Virus record (IMG/VR): IMGVR_UViG_3300034190_002865
Span: 1-48,388 of that record
Strand: one strand, 5' to 3'
Source: a virus
DNA: 48,388 nucleotides
Positions within the stretch are counted from its first letter, which is position 1, and each line of letters starts with the position of its first letter. Below are positions 33,833-41,022 of this stretch, piece after piece. The notes beneath the pieces were generated by a model, which was not told the DNA's origin, searched no databases, and saw only the letters and a list, made by a program, of their open reading frames with translations. The position numbers and the translations under genes were made by a program.

Positions 33833-34309
33833 TTAGGGGTGTTTCTGATTCATTATTTCAGATTCAATCAACTCTCCTAGAGAAGGTTCTTCACATGCGT
33901 CTACGTCATTGGTGTGAACGTCTTTATAAGATACACGAGTTACTTCATCTCTAAGAACTTTATCAACAGTAGACAGCTGTTGTTCTTCATCTGTAACGGA
34001 CTGACTCTCTGTTACAGGGCTTGGGGCTATGTCGTCAGAGGAGGATACCTCCGAATCCTCGGGAAACCCCGTCCCGCACTGTCGATCATTGGTCGATGAT
34101 CCGTTCTCCTTGACAGTTACAGTGGGACGGGGTTTTATTTTAGCAGCCAATTGCTCACCGTAGTTATGCACCAGTGAGGCTAAATACTCAATTCCGTGGA
34201 AGACTCCCGAAGAGGAATATACAGCAAAATACCCGAGATATCTAACACCTCTCTTCAAATACTTAATAAAGAAATCATTGTCGATAGCAGGCCAGTTATT
34301 AGTGTTCAT
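33833..34309 (-). CDS. Hypothetical protein with acidic C-terminal tail
   Basis: A 158-residue protein (MNTNNWPAIDNDFFIKYLKR ...). The start at 34309 is preferred to the longer frame because it follows the upstream gene end closely; AAGG is 11 bases upstream. Residues 1-65 are aromatic and helical and could be membrane-peripheral. Residues about 70-158 are low-complexity, Ser/Glu/Asp-rich and probably disordered. A strong GC-rich inverted repeat (34064-34135) lies inside the coding region. Unknown function. Confidence 0.7.
   Translation of the reverse strand: MNTNNWPAIDNDFFIKYLKRGVRYLGYFAVYSSSGVFHGIEYLASLVHNYGEQLAAKIKPRPTVTVKENGSSTNDRQCGTGFPEDSEVSSSDDIAPSPVTESQSVTDEEQQLSTVDKVLRDEVTRVSYKDVHTNDVDACEEPSLGELIESEIMNQKHP
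34064..34135. repeat. GC-rich inverted repeat within a coding region
   Basis: AAACCCCGTCCC (34064-34075) pairs perfectly with GGGACGGGGTTT (34124-34135). The stem continues with CACTG/CAGTG after a one-base bulge, and the loop contains a smaller GATCAT/ATGATC hairpin. On the plus strand it is followed by TATTTT, as in a terminator. On the minus strand the sequence after it is GGGGTTTCCC, less terminator-like. Confidence 0.88.
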
Positions 34310-34625
34310 TAATTCTATTACCTTTTTTAGAGTTTCGTGGGTGTATTCCACACAAGCGCTTGACAACAGCCTCTTTCTCGTTCCAGTGCTTAGGCTCTTT
34401 CATCTCATACCTGATAGATGCCAAAGCATTCCTAGATTCCCGGAGGCGTTGCAGTTCTATCTTATCTATCATTACGTTGTCACCTACATCGTTAATGTGA
34501 GCAAGATACTTCTTCTCGGAAGAGATAAGATTATCATAGTTCTTTATATCTATGACTTTTAGATTCAAATTGATCGGGTCTAAGAAACCTAAGACCTTAA
34601 GAAACGCGTTTAAGAGTTTTGTCAT
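34299..34625 (-). CDS. Hypothetical protein
   Basis: A 108-residue, charged protein (MTKLLNAFLKVLGFLDPINL ...) with an amphipathic N-terminus and a helical QRLRESRNALASIRYEMKEP segment. AGG precedes the ATG by 7 bases. It overlaps both neighbouring genes slightly. No family recognised. Confidence 0.72.
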   Translation of the reverse strand: MTKLLNAFLKVLGFLDPINLNLKVIDIKNYDNLISSEKKYLAHINDVGDNVMIDKIELQRLRESRNALASIRYEMKEPKHWNEKEAVVKRLCGIHPRNSKKGNRINEH

Positions 34626-34821
34626 TTCTACGCCTACTGATTATGTGTTTATATTCTTCTTCAGTTATAGTTCTCTTGCCGTTCTCCATTAGCAAGTCTT
34701 CACCGAAGCGTTTTTTGTTCTTGTGAGGAACAGACACTAGAGCCTTCTTAGCTAGCCCTCTTATAGTAGAGATAAGCTTAGACTTAGGTATGAGGATGTA
34801 GGACTGATTTGATTTTAACAT
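34597..34821 (-). CDS. Small basic protein
   Basis: A 74-residue, Lys/Arg-rich protein (MLKSNQSYILIPKSKLISTI ...) with GGAG five bases before the ATG. It ends in a highly basic tail (ISRRRNDKTLKRVS), suggesting nucleic-acid contact. Unknown function. Confidence 0.75.
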   Translation of the reverse strand: MLKSNQSYILIPKSKLISTIRGLAKKALVSVPHKNKKRFGEDLLMENGKRTITEEEYKHIISRRRNDKTLKRVS

Positions 34822-34912
34822 TAACTCTCCTGACGTTGTTTTTACTGAGTGAAAGATTCATTAATATAAGATACCCTATATCAAAGATACCTTAGGGTAA
34901 TAAATCTCATGG

Positions 34913-35206
34913 CTATTCTTCCAACGTGTTAAGGAAGTAGACCGTAACTAAAGGGAAAGCCACTGCAAAGAAGGCGAAGATTGCATTCGTCATTCCTGCA
35001 AAGTCGGCTCCAAAAGCCCATACTAGGAAGACATATACAACTTTAGGCCATAACCCTGTATGTGCCAGGAAACTAAGTAATGCTGATGACACCAAGGAAG
35101 TGACAATCATGTTTCTGATACCGGGCTTAAGCTTAGTCCTCCCCCCTTCTTTCCCTGAGGAGCGTCCCTGCTCCATAGATGTTTGCCTTCTTTGATTGTT
35201 ACTCAT
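34913..35206 (-). CDS. Two-span membrane protein, holin candidate
   Basis: A 97-residue protein with a basic, Ser/Gly-rich N-terminus (about 30 residues) followed by hydrophobic segments at about 33-50 (MIVTSLVSSALLSFLA), 53-67 (KVVYVFLVWAFGAD) and 70-93 (MTNAIFAFFAVAFPLVTVYFL). Two or three membrane spans in a protein under 100 residues, encoded near the endolysin, fit a holin. An inverted repeat TACCCTA/TAGGGTA follows (34870-34900). Confidence 0.7.
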   Translation of the reverse strand: MSNNQRRQTSMEQGRSSGKEGGRTKLKPGIRNMIVTSLVSSALLSFLAHTGLWPKVVYVFLVWAFGADFAGMTNAIFAFFAVAFPLVTVYFLNTLEE

Positions 35207-35209
35207 GAT

Positions 35210-35845
35210 CTACGCAACCTTCTTAGAAGACAAGAGGTCGTTGACTGCTTTATCAAACACCTTCTGTTCTTTCTTAGTTCGGGTAAAAGAGGTGTGGCCG
35301 TTACTACATCCAGGGCATTCAGTTGTCATAAGAGGGACGCCCTCATACGAGCAGTTATACCAAGCATTGTCGTCCTCATGATTTGCTATAGGGCTTATAC
35401 CCCTTTCCTCGCAGAGGCGCTCCCAGGAGCCCATATCTTCTCTCATCACGGATTGGACCAATGTATGGAAGCTTATAGAACTCCTAGTAAGGTTAATCAC
35501 AGGGCACTTTGACCTTATCTTATCAAAGTCTTTGTCGGAGACATTGTACACATTAAAATTGGCGCTGGAGCATTGCCTAGTCTCTATAATCTCCGTTAAT
35601 TTATCACGGATTCTAATAAAGGCCTCTTTTTTAGAGGGGTACGTAGGAGTAAATTCTCCGCCAAACCTCAGATTTTTAGGGGTACTGATCTGACCAGAGA
35701 AATACTTAGAAAACACTTTAATCTGCTTTCTAATATTTTTCTGGTCTAGCCTATCCATATCGTGATCGTCTATGTATGCCGAGACTGCTATCATGTTACA
35801 TGATTGGATCTTTTTTAATGGCGTTTTTTCTAGAAATGAGAACAT
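35210..35845 (-). CDS. Hypothetical protein with CxxC
   Basis: A 211-residue soluble protein (MFSFLEKTPLKKIQSCNMIA ...) ending with TTECPGCSNGHTSFTRTKKE, a half zinc-knuckle, and containing six further Cys. Its first 16 bases overlap the end of the endolysin gene. No recognised domain. The location between endolysin and holin candidates may mean a lysis-associated role, but nothing in the sequence proves it. Confidence 0.75.
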   Translation of the reverse strand: MFSFLEKTPLKKIQSCNMIAVSAYIDDHDMDRLDQKNIRKQIKVFSKYFSGQISTPKNLRFGGEFTPTYPSKKEAFIRIRDKLTEIIETRQCSSANFNVYNVSDKDFDKIRSKCPVINLTRSSISFHTLVQSVMREDMGSWERLCEERGISPIANHEDDNAWYNCSYEGVPLMTTECPGCSNGHTSFTRTKKEQKVFDKAVNDLLSSKKVA

Positions 35846-36306
35846 TGAGATGAACCTCGATTACATCTGTTGAAGAAGATATGTTTCCCTATAGTGTTAG
35901 AGACTTTGGTACGATTCCAAGGTTTACCCTTTCTTTTGGAATAGTATGCTTCAGTCGTCATATAATATAAAGAACCGTCTGATATGTCCCCACCAGACCT
36001 ATAGATCATGTGATCCATTGCCTTTTGAAAACATCTGTGCCAAGCTATTATCTCTAAGATGTTGTTACGATACATCTTGTAGATATAATCTTCCCAGAAT
36101 AAGGGGTCGGTTGGAATACCCTTTAAATGTTCGCCATACCAGGAGAATTGGAAAGATTGTGTTATTACTCCGCAGTAATCGTCAGCGTAGTTATCGCTAG
36201 CTACTCTATTCGCTACCACATCAAGTACCCACCTCTGGCCAAGGGAAGATTCTCCCCTGGCCTCGAAGAATAGATTAGCAGCATGGCAGAATATCTCTCT
36301 CTCCAT
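35830..36306 (-). CDS. Endolysin, SleB-type cell-wall hydrolase
   Basis: A 158-residue protein matching the SleB/Hydrolase_2 family of peptidoglycan hydrolases: LFFEARGESSLGQRWVLDVV with the catalytic-type Glu15, then NRV, then CGVITQSFQFSWYGE, the family's second conserved block. There is no signal peptide, so it would need a holin. Unusually for a T7-like phage, the lysis enzyme is not the amidase gp3.5 type and lies in the leftward arm, away from the late structural genes. Confidence 0.88.
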   Translation of the reverse strand: MEREIFCHAANLFFEARGESSLGQRWVLDVVANRVASDNYADDYCGVITQSFQFSWYGEHLKGIPTDPLFWEDYIYKMYRNNILEIIAWHRCFQKAMDHMIYRSGGDISDGSLYYMTTEAYYSKRKGKPWNRTKVSNTIGKHIFFNRCNRGSSQCSHF

Positions 36307-36317
36307 ACTGCCAAAAA

Positions 36318-36668
36318 CTATTGCTCCGATTTGGTGGGTTCGGAGTTTCCCAAGCCATCGCTCTCGCTGATAGCATTCTTATGATTTTCCATGAGCCGAT
36401 CAGCCCATCGCTTAGCAGCGTTCAACTTTTGAAAAAAGAATCCATCAGGTTCTACATTATCCGTATCCTCGCTCGCCGTTACCGGCTTTGTTGGAGGAAC
36501 AGGGACAACTTCTTCCTGGATACCGTCACTTACTTGAGACACAGTTTCTGTCTCTGGAGTAGGCTCATCAGCTCGAGCATGATTGTAATACGTAAGTCCG
36601 GCGACAAGAGTAGCGAAAATTACAAGTGTTTTTACAGCTAGTTTATTTTTAAACAGATTCTTTAACAT
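36318..36668 (-). CDS. Single-span membrane protein, possible inner spanin or lysis accessory
   Basis: A 116-residue protein directly upstream of the endolysin, with AGGA 8 bases before the ATG. The N-terminus is a basic signal-anchor (KNKLAVKTLVIFATLVAGLT), followed by a periplasmic tail that is Pro/Glu-rich (about 33-75) and then helical (FFFQKLNAAKRWADRLMENH). The topology fits an inner-membrane spanin, but no coiled coil is strong. Confidence 0.72.
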   Translation of the reverse strand: MLKNLFKNKLAVKTLVIFATLVAGLTYYNHARADEPTPETETVSQVSDGIQEEVVPVPPTKPVTASEDTDNVEPDGFFFQKLNAAKRWADRLMENHKNAISESDGLGNSEPTKSEQ

Positions 36669-36719
36669 TTTTTAATTCCTATATTATTTAGAGGGTGAAG
36701 CGGTGACATACAAAGTAAA

Positions 36720-36760
36720 ACACCACAAGACATGAGACATTATCTCATCTCTTGTGGTGT
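36720..36760 (-). terminator. Terminator hairpin on the minus strand
   Basis: ACACCACAAGA (36720-36730) pairs with TCTTGTGGTGT (36750-36760), continued by ATGAGA/TCTCAT after one mismatch, giving 17 pairs and a 5-base loop. On the minus strand it is followed by TTTACTTT, consistent with termination before the lysis genes. Confidence 0.8.
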
Positions 36761-36769
36761 CTTTGAACA

Positions 36770-36800
36770 GCCCCCATAGTGGAACGGCACTATAGGGGGC
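36770..36800 (-). terminator. Second hairpin of a tandem terminator pair
   Basis: GCCCCCATAGTG (36770-36781) pairs with CACTATAGGGGGC (36788-36800) with a single bulged A and a 6-base loop. It is reached first by leftward transcription and stacks just before the hairpin at 36720-36760. No T-run of its own. Confidence 0.72.
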
Positions 36801-36901
36801 CATATTTAACAAAATACTCGGAACCTTAATATAGCCTCAACCATAAGGGAGGCAGTGTTGGCAGTTCTGTGCTAGATCTCCCAAGCGGTTGGGTAGCTTC
36901 G

Positions 36902-37579
36902 CTAAGAATTTTTATCCATCTTATTAAGCCTGGACTGGTGATCCTCTTGCGATTCATTTGGTCTTTTCTTTCTCGATGGTTTATTAGAGGATGACGAGTT
37001 ACCGCCAGAATCTTTATATGCCATCACCTGATCCAGTTCGTCTGTATTTATGGCCAATCCATACTTATTAAGATCCTCCTTATTCATGTAACCTGTAGAC
37101 GCCCCTTTAGGGTGGTCGGGGAGGTTCATTTTCTCTCTCAGGGTAGGGCGTTGCTTCTTTACTCCTAAGAATTTGTCAGAAAGTGAAGATCTCCAGCTCC
37201 CGTCTACGTCTTGGAGTATTTCATCCTGAACATAGAAGATATCTTGGGAACTTATCTCATAGAAAAAGGGTTCAGTGTAACCGTAAGGACACCTTTCAGC
37301 ATTCTTAACTTCTTTCTTTTCGGCGTCTAACCATGTTTGTACTTTCTTTAACTCGGCATAAAGGAGTTCTAAATCCTTCACAGCATTACTTATCTTTTTT
37401 TCAACTTTTTTCTTCTCGTTGTCAAGACATCTCCAGTTTTTCCAGGGACTCCAGAGCAACATAAGTTGAAAAGGAGGTACACAAGTAATAAAGGTGTACA
37501 CTAAGAACCCGCCCCAGGTTCTTCGCTGCAGCCATACCTCGCCGTTATTAAAGCACTGTTTTCTTACTCTTCTTCTCAT
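36902..37579 (-). CDS. Membrane-anchored coiled-coil protein, unknown
   Basis: A 225-residue protein with AGGAG before its ATG. A very basic N-terminus is followed by one hydrophobic span (about 23-45, GGFLVYTFITCVPPFQLMLL), then a coiled-coil-like stretch (KKKVEKKISNAVKDLELLYA), a middle domain with NLPDHPKG, and a low-complexity Lys/Ser/Asn C-terminus. Topology by charge: N-terminus inside. Its pair with the 530-residue gene upstream and the tandem terminator behind it suggest a two-gene unit. No family recognised. Confidence 0.75.
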   Translation of the reverse strand: MRRRVRKQCFNNGEVWLQRRTWGGFLVYTFITCVPPFQLMLLWSPWKNWRCLDNEKKKVEKKISNAVKDLELLYAELKKVQTWLDAEKKEVKNAERCPYGYTEPFFYEISSQDIFYVQDEILQDVDGSWRSSLSDKFLGVKKQRPTLREKMNLPDHPKGASTGYMNKEDLNKYGLAINTDELDQVMAYKDSGGNSSSSNKPSRKKRPNESQEDHQSRLNKMDKNS

Positions 37580-37600
37580 AATTATCTCCTATTACAGAGG

Positions 37601-39193
37601 CTAGCCAGTTTTCAAGTGGCCTTGCTTGTTTTCGCTTTCATTAAGTAGTGGTATTACTTCAGCTCCTGAGATAATCATTTGCCCTAGTTCTTGGTCGTAA
37701 GTTTCAGGCACTTCTATCAGCATATTAGGAAGCTTCTTCCAAGCCTTCTTCAATGCCAGATGATAAACCTCATCTTGAGAATGTCCAGATACGTGTTGCG
37801 AATTCATAATGGTCTTATAAAGTTCGCCGCTATCTTGGTTAGACTCTTTGGGTTGCACGGACTTGCTCACCGTAGTAACTGTGTCGGCTACTATTTCTTG
37901 TGGTGCAGGACCGCAGACCTCCTGCATCATCGCTGGTGATGGTAATAACAAGGGCGATTTTCTACAAGATACTGGCAGATCTGATGGTTTCAGAGATGTA
38001 GCCTTCTTGGCCCTACGTTTAAAGTCGTCGAAATTCTGTTTAGGAGGCCATGTAAGGGCAGCAAATGCCCGTAAAGACTCCTCATCTATTTCATTGTTAC
38101 GGTAGGCAGCATACATGCAGATGTAGCGGTTCCACTGCATATCTCCTAGAATGGTAGTCCTCTTAAAGTACCTCTCTCTAGGGGCGAAGAACCCTGCCTT
38201 AGTTCCTTCATATCTTGAACCGATAAGTAAACCTTCACTAGTATTCCATGCAGGCATGTAATCTACATGAGCGTTAAACTTATCCATTGAGTACAGCCAT
38301 CCAAGATAGTTGGCTTTTTCCCAGTAATCTGTAGACTCTTGAGTTTCTTCAGGAATGAGCTTTTCTATGGCTGTCATCCTGTTGTACTTAAACTCATATG
38401 CATGATGATTATACATAGTCTCCTGGTACCGCATATACTCAGAACTACCTTCATGTGTATAACAGTAGGTATAATGCTTAGGAGCTAGTTCACGTTGCTC
38501 CCGATAGAATCGCGTCAACTCAGCTACAGTTTCTTGGTCTTTAACTGCCAAGAGGCGACGCTCTTCCTCTTCATCACGGGAGTAATTACTCTTAAGCTGT
38601 TTAACAATCAATTGCTTGACACTGGGAGGTCGTAGTCCCTTCCAGTCTATTCGCGCTAACAGATCTCGGGTGTCTTTTCTAGGTCGGTAGTTTACGCAGA
38701 GGTCACTCTCCCCTGTCTGTAACCTACCTGAAGCCTTTCTTGACGCCGAGGAGGATGCCATTCGTTCCACCCTTAGGGATCTCTCACTTTCAGTCTCTGA
38801 CAAGTAACATACTCTGTACTTTTCAGGGATTCCAGAGAAAGACTTAAGCCATATCTTTAGTCGATAGTTATGGTTCTGAGCTAAGTCTATTTTTCCTGGT
38901 TGTTTTCCCACATCCAGGGTAAAGGGAGGGTCTTCCTCTTCAATCTCTTCCGATATAGCCCCCTTATAGCTGCCCATAGGGGTAACTCTTATATCCCCTA
39001 CTAATTGTTTCTTAACTTCCTCGGAGAGAGTCTCTAGCATAAATCCTACAGATCGTAGGCCTGTCTCGGGCACATATTCAGGAACCGGGCTTGGCTTGGC
39101 CTCCCCGGCCTTCTTGAATCTTCCAAGAAAGATGATATTATCTTGCTGAGACTTATCTGTCTTAACATCTTGGTCTTTTGTTTTCACAGGCAT
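37601..39193 (-). CDS. Large unknown protein, 530 residues
   Basis: The ATG at 39193 is chosen because ACGGAG lies 5 bases upstream, whereas the ATG at 39214 has no ribosome-binding site. The protein is soluble and charged with no signal or membrane segment. A central part (about 200-390) is rich in Tyr, Trp and His (HYTYCYTHEGSSEYMRYQET; NHHAYEFKYNRMTAIEKL; DYWEKANYLGWLYSMDKF) and looks folded. The ends are low-complexity. I do not recognise a family. It is the largest leftward gene outside replication and follows an 850-base structured leader. Confidence 0.82.
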   Translation of the reverse strand: MPVKTKDQDVKTDKSQQDNIIFLGRFKKAGEAKPSPVPEYVPETGLRSVGFMLETLSEEVKKQLVGDIRVTPMGSYKGAISEEIEEEDPPFTLDVGKQPGKIDLAQNHNYRLKIWLKSFSGIPEKYRVCYLSETESERSLRVERMASSSASRKASGRLQTGESDLCVNYRPRKDTRDLLARIDWKGLRPPSVKQLIVKQLKSNYSRDEEEERRLLAVKDQETVAELTRFYREQRELAPKHYTYCYTHEGSSEYMRYQETMYNHHAYEFKYNRMTAIEKLIPEETQESTDYWEKANYLGWLYSMDKFNAHVDYMPAWNTSEGLLIGSRYEGTKAGFFAPRERYFKRTTILGDMQWNRYICMYAAYRNNEIDEESLRAFAALTWPPKQNFDDFKRRAKKATSLKPSDLPVSCRKSPLLLPSPAMMQEVCGPAPQEIVADTVTTVSKSVQPKESNQDSGELYKTIMNSQHVSGHSQDEVYHLALKKAWKKLPNMLIEVPETYDQELGQMIISGAEVIPLLNESENKQGHLKTG

Positions 39194-39396
39194 GTATTCT
39201 CCGTTGATACTCATAATGGTTGGTTAATGTATTCAGTTACAAACTTAATTCTACCTTAGTCTACATAGTTTCAAGCATGATTCCTAACAGGAGAAGAATG
39301 GTGTCCAACCCTGTACCGGGCGACTAACGCGCTGAATACTCGAAATTTTCTTTACTTATCTTACTTTTTCCCATCTATACACCCTTAAAACACACG

Positions 39397-39413
39397 GTAG
39401 GATTTAAACCTAC
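39397..39413 (-). ncRNA. T-arm-like hairpin
   Basis: Minus strand GTAGG-TTTAAAT-CCTAC: 5-bp stem and 7-base loop as in a tRNA T arm. I could not build an acceptor, D arm or anticodon arm around it, so it is recorded as a hairpin only. Confidence 0.4.
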
Positions 39414-39476
39414 TGCCACAGTTCATTTGTACACCGGTTATCAGGGGCATCTTCTTACCGAGAGTGGCCACCCTGG

Positions 39477-39495
39477 AGCAGGGATCGAACCTGCT
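39477..39495 (-). ncRNA. T-arm-like hairpin with canonical TTCGATC loop
   Basis: Minus strand AGCAGG-TTCGATC-CCTGCT: 6-bp stem with a textbook T loop. The upstream 50 bases lack a U33-containing anticodon loop (the nearest stem encloses AGGAAACAAA) and lack a matching 5' acceptor, so a complete tRNA is not supported. Confidence 0.45.
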
Positions 39496-40028
39496 ATCGA
39501 CTGTTTGTTTCCTCAGTTGATGTTATCGTGATCAGTTAAAGGTGATGTGGTCGTACAGCGACTAAGATGTAATCGCTACTCAGTTAGCGTGATCCATTAA
39601 TACCTGTTTTTGGATAGGATGCGTAGAAGAAACTTAGGTATAATCGGCTTTTGAGGCTCAAACGGCTCACTGATAAGCCACCTTCTCTATTACACTCTAA
39701 GAGAGTTTTACACTTCCCTATACTATCCCACTTGAAGTTAGCCCGAAACCCTTACAGGGCAATACAGGACGTCTCAAGGGGTATCTAGATCAGAGGGACT
39801 GAGATTTTAATAGTTAAACCATCAGGATACTCTCTTATCTGGAAAGTCCTAATGTACAGCTGTATTTTTGTAGGGGTTGGACGGTCTCCGTGTATTGGTG
39901 TTTCACGCTCACCGTAGTAACCTGGCAGACTTTCTCAGCTCGATGAATGATGATGGCCTTGAAAATCTTTTATACTCTTCCCGCTAGTTTCCTCATGTAT
40001 GAAAGGAAGGTCACGCAAGAGTCTATCA

Positions 40029-40076
40029 GTACGATAGCTAATAAGCCCAGGTTAGTAGGCTTATCGGTTATCGTAC
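40029..40076. repeat. Long hairpin at the 3' end of a membrane-protein gene
   Basis: GTACGATA (40029-40036) pairs with TATCGTAC (40069-40076), and ATAAGCC (40041-40047) with GGCTTAT (40058-40064); 17 of 19 stem positions pair on the minus strand, with a 10-base loop. It spans the stop codon of the gene ending at 40068. No T-run follows, so RNase III processing or mRNA protection is more likely than termination. Confidence 0.85.
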
Positions 40077-40442
40077 TTCAATAGATGTCCCATGACGGAC
40101 AACTGTTATAGGTACTCTGTATTTATTTGATAGTTCAGCAATATCTTCCATTTCCGTCTTTTCTATTCCATAGCACATCAGTTTCTTATCAGTGTTTTTA
40201 TAATGACTGACTAATGTCCCAGCAGCGCACACCGATAAGTCTAGCGCAGAGACAAGGAAAATAGTCACTTTTGAGTCATACATTTCTGCAATATCACCTA
40301 AGTACACATCATATATGTCAGGGTCTTCCTCTTCCTTATCTACAAGATTCTTCCAGAGGAATGATAATGTATATATCACGACAATAGAGGTAAAGGTAAT
40401 TATAAGGAATAGTGCGGTGTTAGGAGCCATAGTTGAAGGCAT
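40068..40442 (-). CDS. Single-span membrane protein with cytoplasmic domain
   Basis: A 124-residue protein starting at the ATG at 40442 (AAGGGGA 8 bases upstream). Residues about 9-30 form a membrane helix (LFLIITFTSIVVIYTLSFLW). The rest is a soluble alpha-beta domain (YDVYLGDIAEMYDSKVTIFL ... YRVPITVVRHGTSIEVR). Unknown function. Confidence 0.75.
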   Translation of the reverse strand: MPSTMAPNTALFLIITFTSIVVIYTLSFLWKNLVDKEEEDPDIYDVYLGDIAEMYDSKVTIFLVSALDLSVCAAGTLVSHYKNTDKKLMCYGIEKTEMEDIAELSNKYRVPITVVRHGTSIEVR

Positions 40443-40455
40443 GAAGTGTATCCCC

Positions 40456-40698
40456 TTATCGACGCTTAGTAGCATACCAAGCATTGTCTTTTTGGTTAAG
40501 ATGGAATTTATATTGAGAAGTGTCTAGATTTAGATCATCCTTAGTGACCTTATCTTGGAAACTTACAGTGTTATCCCCAACATGGGTTATCTCTGCCTCG
40601 ATAATACCACTATTTTGGCAATAATAACTGTCAAGTATAATGAGAGTCGCCCCCACCACTGGTAACTGTGAAGGCGAGTTAAGTTGTTCCAACGTCAT
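40456..40698 (-). CDS. Small soluble beta-rich protein
   Basis: An 80-residue protein (MTLEQLNSPSQLPVVGATLI ...) with AGGGG 8 bases before the ATG in the context GGTTACTACTATG, shared by another gene in this arm. The body (AEITHVGDNTVSFQDKVTKD) looks like a small beta barrel. Unknown. Confidence 0.72.
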   Translation of the reverse strand: MTLEQLNSPSQLPVVGATLIILDSYYCQNSGIIEAEITHVGDNTVSFQDKVTKDDLNLDTSQYKFHLNQKDNAWYATKRR

Positions 40699-40709
40699 AG
40701 TAGTAACCC

Positions 40710-40901
40710 CTATTTAGTGAATACAATTGAGAGTGAGAGAAGAGCTATAGATATAATTATCCATACCGAGTTAGTAAATCTTATTGAACCCTCTAGATGT
40801 TTGTCTAATAGCTCCGATTTTGAGCTTGAAGCTTCCAAGCTGTTTAATGATTCTTCCTTTCTCTTCTTGCTTAGCTTGGCTTGGTGCTGGTCTACCTGCA
40901 T
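40710..40901 (-). CDS. Tail-anchored small membrane protein nested in another gene
   Basis: A 63-residue protein starting inside the gene at 40771-41022 in a different frame, with AGAGG six bases before its ATG. Residues 1-38 are charged coiled-coil-like helix (QAKLSKKRKEESLNSLEASS), and residues about 41-61 are a membrane span (FTNSVWIIISIALLSLSIVF). The overlap of about 130 bases recalls nested lysis genes, but the partner is soluble. Confidence 0.65.
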   Translation of the reverse strand: MQVDQHQAKLSKKRKEESLNSLEASSSKSELLDKHLEGSIRFTNSVWIIISIALLSLSIVFTK

Positions 40902-41022
40902 AGTACGCCTCTACAAGTTGAACGTCAGCCAGGAGTTCGCCTAGCTCTTTTTCAACACGTTGGATTGTTTCAGTGGGGGATAATCGGGGTTTGGAAGGTC
41001 TATAGAATGGGGAGCGACTCAT
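40771..41022 (-). CDS. Small soluble coiled-coil protein
   Basis: An 83-residue protein (MSRSPFYRPSKPRLSPTETI ...). The ATG at 41022 has AAGGAG 7 bases upstream and overlaps the previous stop as TAATG, so the longer frame beginning at 41121 is rejected. Helical (QRVEKELGELLADVQLVEAY) with a basic C-terminus. Unknown. Confidence 0.75.
   Translation of the reverse strand: MSRSPFYRPSKPRLSPTETIQRVEKELGELLADVQLVEAYYAGRPAPSQAKQEEKGRIIKQLGSFKLKIGAIRQTSRGFNKIY

Larger units (their letters stand above)
39194..40067 (-). other. Gene-free, structured stretch (leader of the 530-residue gene)
   Basis: About 870 bases with no convincing gene beyond a possible 16-codon ORF (MGKSKISKENFEYSAR) following AAGGG near 39374. 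The minus strand has many hairpins: AGCGATT/AGTCGCT with loop ACATCTT (39557-39577), which competes with CGCT/AGCG just 5' of it; ACGGT-GAG-CGTG mirrored by CACG-GAG-ACCGT near 39880-39915; ATACCT/AGGTAT flanking 39600-39641. GATCACG-N-TAAC occurs twice (about 39524-39534 and 39585-39595). Two T-arm-like hairpins are listed separately. Confidence 0.6.

Noticed and set aside
35183-35512. Plus-strand 109-codon frame
   Set aside because: Opposite to the 211-residue leftward gene, which has consistent overlaps with its neighbours; no plausible start.
39397-39495. Two complete tRNA genes
   Set aside because: Good T-arm hairpins, but no acceptor partner and no U33-containing anticodon loop could be placed within tRNA distance, so only hairpins are reported.
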